Numbered from the stretch's first letter, positions 1 to 5,332 are shown. The stretch is DNA of 8,226 nucleotides from a bacterium (GCA_018648925.1 JABGQE010000022.1:1-8226), one strand, 5' to 3'. Notes: generated from the letters alone by a model not told the origin. Numbers and translations: made by a program.

Positions 1-88
1 GCGGAGAGTAAGGGATTCGAACCCTTGAAGGGTTTTACCCCTTACCTCGTTAGCAGTGAGGCGCTTTAGACCACTCAGCCAACTCTCC
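1..88 (-). tRNA. tRNA-Ser(GCT): tRNA-Ser with anticodon GCT
   Basis: Read on the minus strand from 88 to 2, this folds as a class II tRNA. The acceptor arm GGAGAGT pairs with ACTCTCC, the D stem is GCT/AGC, the anticodon loop is CTGCTAA (anticodon GCT, reading AGC/AGT serine codons), a long variable arm (AAGGG/CCCTT) is present, and the T arm is AAGGG-TTCGAAT-CCCTT. The discriminator is G (base 2), as usual for bacterial tRNA-Ser, and base 1 would be the first C of a CCA tail; the window ends there, so an encoded CCA cannot be confirmed. The anticodon stem CCTCA/CGAGG has four good pairs and one A-C mismatch at its loop end (31:39). It is transcribed divergently from the next gene. Confidence 0.95.
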
Positions 89-172
89 AAATACTTAGAT
101 AATATAACACCTTTTTACTCTTTTTTCTATCTTATTATGTAGTATTATAGAGTAATAAAATAAATTAAAATC
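89..172. promoter_or_regulatory. divergent promoter region, tRNA-Ser and MetRS-beta
   Basis: This 84-nt A/T-rich spacer separates two divergent genes. Toward the tRNA (minus strand) there is a TATTAT/TATATT -10-like stretch at 99-106, 11 to 18 nt before the mature 5' end. Toward 173 (plus strand) TATTAT occurs at 133-138 and 143-148. No convincing -35 hexamer is visible for either direction, and no Shine-Dalgarno precedes the ATG at 173. Which box is used is a guess. Confidence 0.3.
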
Positions 173-496
173 ATGATAACAATAGACGATTTTGCAAAAT
201 TAGATATACGTATTGGTAAGGTAATATCCGCAGAGCGGGTGCCCGAAGCAGACAAGCTGCTAAAACTTGTCTTTGACTTCGGTGAGGAAGAACGGCAGGT
301 TATGGCAGGGATCGCAGAGCATATTGAAGACCCAGAGACGCTCGTTGGTAAAGAAATGCCAGTAGTAGTAAACCTTGAGCCCCGCAAACTGCGTGGCTAT
401 GAAAGCCAAGGTATGATACTTGTAGCAAACGATGCTGGTAGCCTCACGCTCCTCCACCCAGCTCAAGAGGTAGCACCCGGAAGTAGCGTAGGATAA
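173..496 (+). CDS. stand-alone MetRS beta / C-terminal tRNA-binding domain protein
   Basis: This 107-aa protein is a single OB-fold tRNA-binding domain of the EMAP/Arc1p/CsaA type, the same as the C-terminal dimerisation domain of methionyl-tRNA synthetase (often annotated as metG C-terminal or methionine-tRNA ligase subunit beta). Diagnostic stretches are DIRIGKVISAERVPEADKL (residues 11-29) and PRKLRGYESQGMILVA (70-85), which are close to the family consensus. By family knowledge, this domain binds tRNA non-specifically and helps MetRS dimerise or grip tRNA; a free protein may act in trans with a MetRS lacking the domain. It is about the normal length for the domain alone, with no sign of a lost synthetase upstream, since a tRNA lies there on the other strand. 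The ATG at 173 starts exactly at the domain edge and lacks a Shine-Dalgarno. It ends 6 nt before the GH3 gene, implying co-transcription. A tRNA chaperone-like CsaA role is an alternative. Confidence 0.9.
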   Translation: MITIDDFAKLDIRIGKVISAERVPEADKLLKLVFDFGEEERQVMAGIAEHIEDPETLVGKEMPVVVNLEPRKLRGYESQGMILVANDAGSLTLLHPAQEVAPGSSVG

Positions 497-502
497 ATTA
501 AT

Positions 503-1570
503 ATGCCAACACTTTCTAAAAAAGTCGCGCAAATGTTCTTAGTGGCACTTCCCTATACTACAGATGAAAAGGAGCTTTTTGATACTGTAGAGAAGTATAT
601 GGAAATAGGTGTCGGCGGGTTTATGCTTGGCATCGGTGGTAAACTACCATACGTACAGACAGACGGCGTAGTAGACACCACAAAACTAAAAACTCTAATA
701 AATAAATTAAAACAATCAGACCCTACGCTGTTTATAGCGATAGACGGTGAAGGTGGGAGCTTGTTTAATCTTTTTGAAAATATTTCGTCACTAAGACCAC
801 AAAGAGATTATGGTCTAGAATATGAAAAATCTGGAAGCACACAGCAGTATGAAAAAGACTTAGATGAATATATAAAGATTATGAAAGAAGTTGGTATAAA
901 TATGAATTTTGCGCCAATCTTTGGTAGCGCAAAAAAAGGATACGAAGGATACTTAAGTGCATACAATAGAGCGTATTCCGACAAAGACGAGACAGTAAAG
1001 AGGTTAAGTAGTATTGCAGTTAAGAAGATGCAAGAAAATGGAATAACCGCTGTAGGTAAACATTTCCCAGAATACGGCTCCATAGACGAAAACCCACATA
1101 CCCACCTTTCAAAAATAGAAACTTACGATGAGAACGATACACTTAGTTCTACTATGTCAGAAGGTATTGTGAAAGTTATTATGAAAGGCCATGTCCTCTC
1201 GCCTATTGATGAAGATGTACCAGCGACGATCTCAGAAAAGGTGGAAAAGTATATAAGAGAAGACTTAGGATTTAAAGGTCTTTCAATGACTGACGAGATC
1301 TTCATGCATTCTCTAAGTAGATATTATGATGATTTTGGAGGAGATGCAAACCATACTAAGAGAGTAGTCGCAGCAGCTAAGACAAACGACATTATACTTA
1401 TGAGTTATCCTAAGCAAAAGCATGGAAACGGGACGATATTACAGGTAGAAAGTCATGACCATTTTGAGAAGCTACACAGTGCAGTATTAAAAGCCACAGA
1501 AAACGCCGACATAGATAAATCTAAAATCAATGAATCCTTTGATAGAATAATGGAACTTAAAAAAATATAA
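503..1570 (+). CDS. glycoside hydrolase family 3 (NagZ-like) protein, divergent
   Basis: This 355-aa protein matches the N-terminal TIM-barrel of GH3 enzymes, closest in layout to single-domain beta-N-acetylhexosaminidases (NagZ), which remove GlcNAc from muropeptides in peptidoglycan recycling. Landmarks in order are KVAQMFLV at residues 7-14, AIDGEGG at 79-85 (usual AIDQEGG), INMNFAPIF at 132-140, NRAYSD at 155-160 (usual NRSFG), VGKHFPEYG at 184-192 (usual KHFPGHG), a catalytic-loop NPH at 197-199 (usual DSH), MKGH at 227-230, PATIS at 240-244, and LGFKGLSMTDE at 255-265. The presumed nucleophile Asp264 and the loop His199 are present, but the Asp of the Asp-His dyad reads Asn197. There is no signal peptide, so it should be cytoplasmic as NagZ is, and the length is normal for single-domain members. 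The ATG is 6 nt after the MetRS-beta stop, so the two genes are probably one transcript, ended by the hairpin directly after the TAA. The substrate cannot be told from sequence, and activity may be altered. Confidence 0.82.
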   Translation: MPTLSKKVAQMFLVALPYTTDEKELFDTVEKYMEIGVGGFMLGIGGKLPYVQTDGVVDTTKLKTLINKLKQSDPTLFIAIDGEGGSLFNLFENISSLRPQRDYGLEYEKSGSTQQYEKDLDEYIKIMKEVGINMNFAPIFGSAKKGYEGYLSAYNRAYSDKDETVKRLSSIAVKKMQENGITAVGKHFPEYGSIDENPHTHLSKIETYDENDTLSSTMSEGIVKVIMKGHVLSPIDEDVPATISEKVEKYIREDLGFKGLSMTDEIFMHSLSRYYDDFGGDANHTKRVVAAAKTNDIILMSYPKQKHGNGTILQVESHDHFEKLHSAVLKATENADIDKSKINESFDRIMELKKI

Positions 1571-1605
1571 AAAAACCTCTTCACATAAAGTGAAGAGGTT
1601 TTTTT
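1569..1605. terminator. bidirectional intrinsic terminator between convergent genes
   Basis: CCTCTTCAC (1576-1584) pairs perfectly with GTGAAGAGG (1590-1598) around a 5-nt ATAAA loop, and the stem is extended by flanking A and T runs (1569-1575 with 1599-1605). Seven Ts follow on the plus strand and a run of As becomes Ts on the minus strand. It begins at the stop codon of the GH3 gene and lies 10 nt past the stop of the minus-strand 283-aa gene, so it can serve both. Confidence 0.92.
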
Positions 1606-1614
1606 ATTTAAGAA

Positions 1615-2466
1615 TTAAATCTCATTAAATGATGGAAGTATCCTTACCTCAACAGATTCCTGAACTTGAGTGTTATTAAATGCAGTACAATCAAGTGTGA
1701 ATGTAGTTGCAAATTCAAGAGGTGAAGAAAGCTGTTCTCCTGACCTTCCGTTCCAACTGTCTCCGTTTGAACCAGTCACAGTACATGAAGTCATCTCAAC
1801 AGTCTGCCAACTTACAGTTACAGCTGTGTTTTTGTTTACTAATTCTTTGTCAACGCTAATAAGTGCAGCGATCTTTGACACACGGAACTGATTAAGCTGA
1901 TCTACTCCTGATATGTTTGTTGTCTGAGTGTTAAGCTGAATGTCTGTATTAGTGCTTGTTGTTGTTGTATTAGACCCACTACCACCACTGCCACCCTCAC
2001 TTACAGGAACACATGACGGAGAATCTTCAGTAACTCTCACTTCTTCAATCTGACATGCTGCAGTTTCTGAGACAATACTACCACCGTGGAAACCACTAGA
2101 TCCGCCACTATCTCCATGACTTCCTTGTGAATATGCTGCATCACAACCTGTGCGGAGTGTTAGATATTGTAGAATATGCCTTGTTTCTCTAGTTCCTGTA
2201 TAGACACGTCGTTCTTCAGTCCTTTGTGTACATTGTGCTGAATCACCAGTAGAAGACACAGCTGCCCATGAGCTCCAACTTCCATTGCCACATGGATCGT
2301 TTTCTTCAACGATATAAGTACAAATATAATCCGCATTTGCGCTTGAGATTTGAGTATAAATAAAACCAAATGCAGCAATTGAAATTATAAGAGCTATTGC
2401 ACTTATCCAATTCCAAAAATTTTTATGGCTTGTAAGGTTTGGTTGTTGTTGTTCTAAATTTTCCAT
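1615..2466 (-). CDS. membrane-anchored surface protein with C-terminal Ig-like domain
   Basis: This 283-aa protein starts with a short charged stretch and one hydrophobic segment (about residues 19-40), a signal anchor that would place the rest outside the cell. Residues about 49-152 hold six Cys (49, 59, 79, 108, 138, 152), with SWSSW at 63-67 followed by polar Arg-rich sequence. This is weakly like a thrombospondin type 1 repeat, but I do not claim it. A Gly/Ser and Thr/Asn-rich linker (157-185) follows. The C-terminal about 85 residues resemble a short Ig-like domain repeated in Parcubacterial surface proteins: TVSWQTVEMTSCTVTGSNG (217-235) and TTFTLDC (254-260), with Cys228 and Cys260 placed to form the internal disulfide. 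No catalytic motif is visible. It lies 52 nt downstream of the 493-aa gene on the same strand with no terminator between, so an operon is likely. The start ATG has no Shine-Dalgarno. The function is unknown; adhesion or surface structure is an inference. Confidence 0.8.
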   Translation of the reverse strand: MENLEQQQPNLTSHKNFWNWISAIALIISIAAFGFIYTQISSANADYICTYIVEENDPCGNGSWSSWAAVSSTGDSAQCTQRTEERRVYTGTRETRHILQYLTLRTGCDAAYSQGSHGDSGGSSGFHGGSIVSETAACQIEEVRVTEDSPSCVPVSEGGSGGSGSNTTTTSTNTDIQLNTQTTNISGVDQLNQFRVSKIAALISVDKELVNKNTAVTVSWQTVEMTSCTVTGSNGDSWNGRSGEQLSSPLEFATTFTLDCTAFNNTQVQESVEVRILPSFNEI

Positions 2467-2518
2467 ATTTATATATTTAAATTACTTACTTATAATAATA
2501 CAACTATTAATCTTTATA

Positions 2519-4000
2519 TCAATTTTTAATTGTGTAAAACTCACTTGCGATGGCACCATCAGTATCGAGGACAGAGACACCGACACTGTTCCATACTCCA
2601 GCCTTACGATCAAATACCCAAAATGCTGGGAATCTAAGAAGTCCGTTTTCAATAAGGAATTCACGACCTATCGGATACGGCTCTGAACTATTTAAAGAAG
2701 ATTCTACAAGAAATAGCATGTCTACACTTGTAAGTGGGCCATATATTGCAAGAGTATTATTACGAAGCTCATCCATATTGACAATCTTATACGTCAGTAC
2801 CATTGGGTTAGTGCTCAATACATGAAGCTCTTCACCTTCCGGACTGAAGAATTGGATAAATGGCATACCAAACGTCTTCATAAGATCCCCCGCAAACCCT
2901 CGTACTTCATCAAATGTATCCACCTGTATCAAGCCATCTGGGATATTCCCTTGTGAAAATTCATACAGATATACATCCACTTCTCCACTGTATAGAGAGC
3001 CGTCTTCATGTACGACGGCATTACTTGGTATTTCGTATGTACTTTGGTCTGTACGTATTACAAACGTACCATCAAGACGTACTTCGTTTTGTGCACCAGA
3101 AACTAAACTTTTTGCTGTATCCATAGTAACTACAGAAACCGCACTAGCGATGACTATCGGATCAGCTTCATATGTAATTTTGTTTTTAGAAACAGTGTTT
3201 ACAGAAACCACTCCGTCAGAGAAGTTTCTTTTAAGCGCGCTCACTCGTAATTTACCTGGCACAAATGTAGGAGCGGTTATTGTGTAGACTCCCGCTATGT
3301 CTGTACTTGTTGTAACACCGTCTACTCCCAATACGCTTATTGTCGCCCCGACGACAGGGTTACCCTTCAGATCGACGACAATTCCTTTTATTACTATTGT
3401 AGTTTGTTCACGACACGACTGACATGTGTCTGAACTGTCCTGATATACTGCATCTCTAGCCGCATAATCACCTTGTAGTTCGTAAAGATAAGCAAGAGAG
3501 GATGCATCTGCAGATGTATTATCTTGTCCTGCTATTCGTGTTTCAAGAATCTCTTGTATGTCTTTAGTTGATGTCCCTCCTGAGAGAGTCGCGTAAACTT
3601 CATTATGAAATTGTACATCATCTGAGAGCTCATCTCCTGAAAGACGCACTGCGCTACCTTTATCAAAAATCCTTCCATTCATAAGGTCTCCAACAACTTG
3701 ATTGAGTTCTTCTGCAGATAGTTTTTGTGACGCCAAATCCTCAACTGATACAAATACCAGCTCTGATTCTCCTGTATCACTCATATATTCAAACCAAAAG
3801 CCTCTTGTGATGTCTTGCCTATCGACGACACCATCCAATGCATCTACTACACGATCTTTTTCGATATTAAAAAGCTCTTGTTCAAAAGAAGACCTCCTGT
3901 CTTCTTGGGTTATCTTTTGATCTATTACATAATAGGTCGCCACAGCACCTGAGACAGAAAGCACTGCTATCGCTATTAATACTAAAGCTATACTTTTCAT
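2519..4000 (-). CDS. secreted or anchored carboxypeptidase-regulatory-like domain protein
   Basis: This 493-aa protein begins with a clear hydrophobic signal or anchor segment (residues 4-25) after MKS. Residues about 30-190 are acidic and mostly helical-looking with no recognised domain, and end in a CQSC pair (Cys193, Cys196). Residues about 202-268 form a carboxypeptidase regulatory-like beta-sandwich: IKGIVVDLKGNPVVGATISV (204-223), then DIAGVYTI (234-241). A second beta-rich region (about 310-410) has YEIPSNAVVHEDGSLYSGEV (322-341) and TFGMPFIQFFSPEGEEL (377-393), a pattern I associate with CILP/FAM171-like extracellular modules. The C-terminus (447-493) is beta-rich with WVFD and VWNSVGV. 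It has no peptidase motif, so it is probably a structural or binding protein outside the membrane. It stops with TGA at 2519-2521, supporting the standard code. It is the likely first gene of a two-gene unit with the 283-aa gene. The start has no Shine-Dalgarno and would lie only a few nt from the predicted transcription start. Confidence 0.82.
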   Translation of the reverse strand: MKSIALVLIAIAVLSVSGAVATYYVIDQKITQEDRRSSFEQELFNIEKDRVVDALDGVVDRQDITRGFWFEYMSDTGESELVFVSVEDLASQKLSAEELNQVVGDLMNGRIFDKGSAVRLSGDELSDDVQFHNEVYATLSGGTSTKDIQEILETRIAGQDNTSADASSLAYLYELQGDYAARDAVYQDSSDTCQSCREQTTIVIKGIVVDLKGNPVVGATISVLGVDGVTTSTDIAGVYTITAPTFVPGKLRVSALKRNFSDGVVSVNTVSKNKITYEADPIVIASAVSVVTMDTAKSLVSGAQNEVRLDGTFVIRTDQSTYEIPSNAVVHEDGSLYSGEVDVYLYEFSQGNIPDGLIQVDTFDEVRGFAGDLMKTFGMPFIQFFSPEGEELHVLSTNPMVLTYKIVNMDELRNNTLAIYGPLTSVDMLFLVESSLNSSEPYPIGREFLIENGLLRFPAFWVFDRKAGVWNSVGVSVLDTDGAIASEFYTIKN

Positions 4001-4012
4001 ATTTATATTTTA

Positions 4013-4018
4013 ATTATA
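4013..4018 (-). promoter_or_regulatory. -10 box for the 493-aa gene
   Basis: On the minus strand a perfect TATAAT lies 12 nt before the ATG at 4000. This predicts transcription starting about 5 nt upstream of the start codon, a nearly leaderless mRNA, which fits the missing Shine-Dalgarno. No good -35 is seen at 16-18 nt. Confidence 0.45.
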
Positions 4019-4031
4019 CAACATATAATAG

Positions 4032-4060
4032 TTTAAGCATATTTATTTTAGTGGTAAAAT
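4032..4060 (+). promoter_or_regulatory. extended -10 promoter for the cupredoxin gene
   Basis: TGG followed by TAAAAT (4052-4060) forms an extended -10. TTTAAG at 4032-4037 is a weak -35 candidate 17 nt upstream. The start point would be near 4067, giving a leader of about 25 nt without a Shine-Dalgarno. It is back to back with the minus-strand -10 box at 4013-4018, so both promoters share about 90 nt. Confidence 0.45.
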
Positions 4061-4091
4061 GAAGATATTATCAATCTAATTAAATTTAGAC

Positions 4092-4556
4092 ATGAAAGGT
4101 ATAATTACAATTATAGTTATAATCGCAATAATAGTTGTTGGGTTCTTAATGCTTAAAGATGGCACTAATAATCCTCAAGTAACCTCCGATGAACAAACAC
4201 AAGCAATAGAAGACGAGGTTAAATTAAACGACTCTTTAGAGATCGCTTTAGAACGAGATGAGCCTACAATAGACACGACAGCGGAGGTTATTATAGTAGC
4301 TTATAATGACGACGGCTTTACACCAAAAGATATTAGCATTACTCAAGGACAGACGGTACGATTTGTAAACAGTAGCTCTGGTAATATGTGGGTAGCTTCA
4401 GCATTTCACCCTACACATGAAGAGTTTCCCGAGTTTGACCACAAAAAATCAGTTGGAAACGGAGAAAGTTATGATTTTACATTTATGAAAGTAGGAGAAT
4501 GGGCTTACCACAATCATGTAAAGCCAAATGCATTTGGCAAAGTAATAGTTGAATAG
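4092..4556 (+). CDS. membrane-anchored cupredoxin-like protein without Cys ligand
   Basis: This 154-aa protein has an N-terminal transmembrane anchor (residues 3-21, MKG then Ile/Val-rich), a polar acidic linker (22-62), and a plastocyanin/cupredoxin-like beta-sandwich (about 64-154). Supporting stretches are DDGFTPKDISITQGQTVRF (73-91), the His-rich turn SAFHPTHEEFPEFDH (103-117), YDFTFMKVGEWAYHNHVKP (127-145) and FGKVIV (148-153). These follow the family order: GF.P..I.V..G, the first metal His, the G.Y/W.YH turn, then G.I.V. Candidate metal ligands are His106, His109, His140, His142 and perhaps Met99 or His117. The protein has no Cys, so a classical type 1 blue copper centre (His2-Cys) is not possible; at the Cys position of YHC it has Asn141. 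YHNH/NP variants are, to my knowledge, common in Parcubacterial cupredoxins. It should face outward, anchored in the membrane. The role (copper binding, electron transfer or purely structural) is unknown. Confidence 0.85.
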   Translation: MKGIITIIVIIAIIVVGFLMLKDGTNNPQVTSDEQTQAIEDEVKLNDSLEIALERDEPTIDTTAEVIIVAYNDDGFTPKDISITQGQTVRFVNSSSGNMWVASAFHPTHEEFPEFDHKKSVGNGESYDFTFMKVGEWAYHNHVKPNAFGKVIVE

Positions 4557-4580
4557 TTATTTACAAAAATATATAGATAA

Positions 4581-4589
4581 TGCTATTAT
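4581..4589 (+). promoter_or_regulatory. extended -10 for the 63-aa gene
   Basis: TGC followed by TATTAT forms an extended -10, predicting a start near 4596 and a leader of about 38 nt containing the palindrome at 4615-4630. No good -35 is seen. Read-through from the cupredoxin gene is equally possible, as no terminator separates the two genes. Confidence 0.35.
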
Positions 4590-4614
4590 TACAGTATTAT
4601 TAACAGAAGTGATA

Positions 4615-4630
4615 ATTTGAATATTCAAAT
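4615..4630. repeat. perfect 16-bp palindrome upstream of the 63-aa gene
   Basis: ATTTGAATATTCAAAT is its own reverse complement over all 16 bases and ends 3 nt before the ATG at 4634. It could be an operator for a dimeric regulator or, in RNA, a weak hairpin close to the ribosome entry site. The pairs are almost all A-T, so chance occurrence in A/T-rich DNA must be considered. Confidence 0.6.
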
Positions 4631-4633
4631 AAT

Positions 4634-4825
4634 ATGAAAGGTATAATAACTATCATAATCATCATTATCATCATTGTCGTAGGATTCATGATGCTAAAAG
4701 GTGACGATACTGCAGAAGTTCCAGCAGCAGCAGAGACTGAAGAAGTTGCTGAAAATGCTGCAGCAGTAGTTGAAGCAGTAGAGGATATGGCTACAGAAGA
4801 AGTCGAAGATGTAGTAGCTGAATAA
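4634..4825 (+). CDS. small anchored acidic Ala/Glu-rich protein
   Basis: This 63-aa protein has an N-terminal hydrophobic anchor nearly identical to that of the preceding cupredoxin: MKGIITII, then a run of Ile, then IIVVGF.MLK (residues 1-22). The rest (23-63) is low-complexity Ala/Glu/Val sequence with about a dozen acidic residues and only one Lys, probably disordered or helical, and exposed outside the membrane. It has no Cys, His or known domain. It lies 77 nt after the cupredoxin on the same strand and is followed by a strong terminator, so the pair forms a unit. The coding status is supported by the shared N-terminus with many synonymous differences at DNA level, the fitting terminator and the clean reading frame. 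The function is unknown. It may have arisen by duplication of the neighbour's anchor; a small surface or membrane-associated partner is a guess. Confidence 0.7.
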   Translation: MKGIITIIIIIIIIVVGFMMLKGDDTAEVPAAAETEEVAENAAAVVEAVEDMATEEVEDVVAE

Positions 4826-4841
4826 GTACTCTAATGATACA

Positions 4842-4879
4842 AACAAAAAACCACCTGCGCGCGCAGGTGGTTTTTTGTT
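4842..4879 (+). terminator. strong GC-rich intrinsic terminator
   Basis: A 38-bp perfect inverted repeat: AAAAAACCACCTGCGC (4845-4860) pairs with GCGCAGGTGGTTTTTT (4861-4876), with further A-T and C-G pairs on both sides. The tip must open to a loop of at least four bases. The U tract on the plus strand closes the cupredoxin/63-aa unit, and by symmetry it can also stop minus-strand transcription. Confidence 0.95.
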
Positions 4880-4881
4880 AC

Positions 4882-4909
4882 TTGACTTTTTTATGATATA
4901 TGATATACT
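4882..4909 (+). promoter_or_regulatory. near-consensus sigma70 promoter for the 87-aa gene
   Basis: TTGACT at 4882-4887 (5 of 6 to TTGACA), a 16-nt spacer, and an extended -10 TGA-TATACT at 4901-4909 (5 of 6 to TATAAT). It predicts a start near 4916 and a leader of about 42 nt. It is the best promoter in the window and starts right after the previous terminator, so the 87-aa gene is an independent unit. Confidence 0.7.
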
Positions 4910-4946
4910 AATAATAGTATTCTAGATTTTTAATTTATACAGAAAT

Positions 4947-4951
4947 GAGGG
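4947..4951 (+). promoter_or_regulatory. Shine-Dalgarno of the 87-aa gene
   Basis: GAGGG lies 6 nt before the ATG at 4958 within ATGAGGGAATAAAATG. It is the only convincing Shine-Dalgarno ahead of a gene in this window, and it fixes the start. The other genes lack one. Confidence 0.65.
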
Positions 4952-4957
4952 AATAAA

Positions 4958-5221
4958 ATGGATCAAAACGAATTAATCATATTTGGCACAAATAGCTGTG
5001 AAAGATTTAAAAAACTACTGAAGGATTTAATAGACATTGAATTTCCTTTTAAGCCGTATTTCCTAAATACATTTCATGGGCATCAATTCTTTAAAATATA
5101 CACGAGAAGATATCCTATAAATGTTGATATAATAGACAGTAGTTTTCCTGTTGTGTGTATAAAAAATAAAAAGAAATATTTGACAAATCCTTCTGTGGAA
5201 GAAATAAGAGAGAGTCTCTAG
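4958..5221 (+). CDS. 87-aa probable thioredoxin/glutaredoxin-fold protein
   Basis: The order of elements suggests a small thioredoxin fold: a beta strand ELIIFGT (residues 5-11), then NSC with Cys14 at the head of a Lys-rich helix (ERFKKLLKDL), a central strand and helix, FPVVCI (63-68) where Pro64 would be the cis-Pro before a strand, a KNKKKY turn, and a final helix NPSVEEIRESL (77-87). The active site would be monothiol: Cys14-Glu-Arg-Phe17, where Phe sits at the second Cys of CxxC. Cys67 follows the putative cis-Pro. If the fold is right, it could reduce or glutathionylate targets, or merely bind. The resemblance is by pattern only and no family was recognised with certainty. It has its own promoter, Shine-Dalgarno and terminator and is unlike its neighbours in control signals, which may point to a different history. 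No signal peptide is present, so it is probably cytoplasmic. Confidence 0.7.
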   Translation: MDQNELIIFGTNSCERFKKLLKDLIDIEFPFKPYFLNTFHGHQFFKIYTRRYPINVDIIDSSFPVVCIKNKKKYLTNPSVEEIRESL

Positions 5222-5252
5222 TAATATCTATTATGTAGACACACACACCTAC

Positions 5253-5291
5253 ACGTCCCCAGCAATGAAAAACTCGTTGGGGGCGTTTTTT
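5253..5291 (+). terminator. intrinsic terminator of the 87-aa gene
   Basis: ACGTCCCCAGC (5253-5263) pairs with GTTGGGGGCGT (5276-5286) using nine Watson-Crick and two G-T pairs around a 12-nt loop, and the right arm runs into six Ts (5286-5291). Just upstream, TGTAG (5234-5238) and CTACA (5249-5253) can form a small hairpin around an AC dinucleotide run. The terminator lies 32 nt after the TAG stop. Confidence 0.85.
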
Positions 5292-5299
5292 CTTTACAC

Positions 5300-5332
5300 T
5301 AATCACTTGGCTATGCGAAAGCCAAGTGATTA
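5300..5332. repeat. REP-like hairpin, copy 1 (3' end of RAYT)
   Basis: TAATCACTTGGCT (5300-5312) pairs perfectly with AGCCAAGTGATTA (5320-5332), a 13-bp stem. The 7-nt loop region ATGCGAA can fold further as a bulged A plus a T-A pair closing GCGA. It contains the RAYT stop codon (TTA at 5330-5332 on the plus strand). The core ACTTGGCT...AGCCAAGTG is identical in copies 2 and 3. Confidence 0.9.

Noticed and set aside
63..148. REP-RAYT as a full IS200/IS605 element with TnpB
   Set aside because: No RuvC-like TnpB or omega RNA-like gene is present anywhere in the window; only the Y1 transposase is seen.
1812..1830. Thrombospondin type 1 repeat in the 283-aa protein
   Set aside because: SWSSW and six Cys are suggestive, but the typical CS..CG.G.Q.R.R.C spacing is not followed, so it is mentioned only as a weak resemblance.
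1670..1891. Open frame of 73 codons on the plus strand opposite the 283-aa gene
   Set aside because: It lies antisense within the Ig-like domain coding region, has no start signals and shows no recognisable protein character.
2467..2518. Separate promoter for the 283-aa gene
   Set aside because: TATTAT-like sequences occur on the minus strand, but such hexamers are common in this A/T-rich spacer, there is no -35, and there is no terminator between the two genes; co-transcription is simpler.
5234..5253. AC-dinucleotide run with TGTAG/CTACA arms as a regulatory hairpin
   Set aside because: Only five pairs around a 10-nt loop; too weak to support a function separate from the following terminator.
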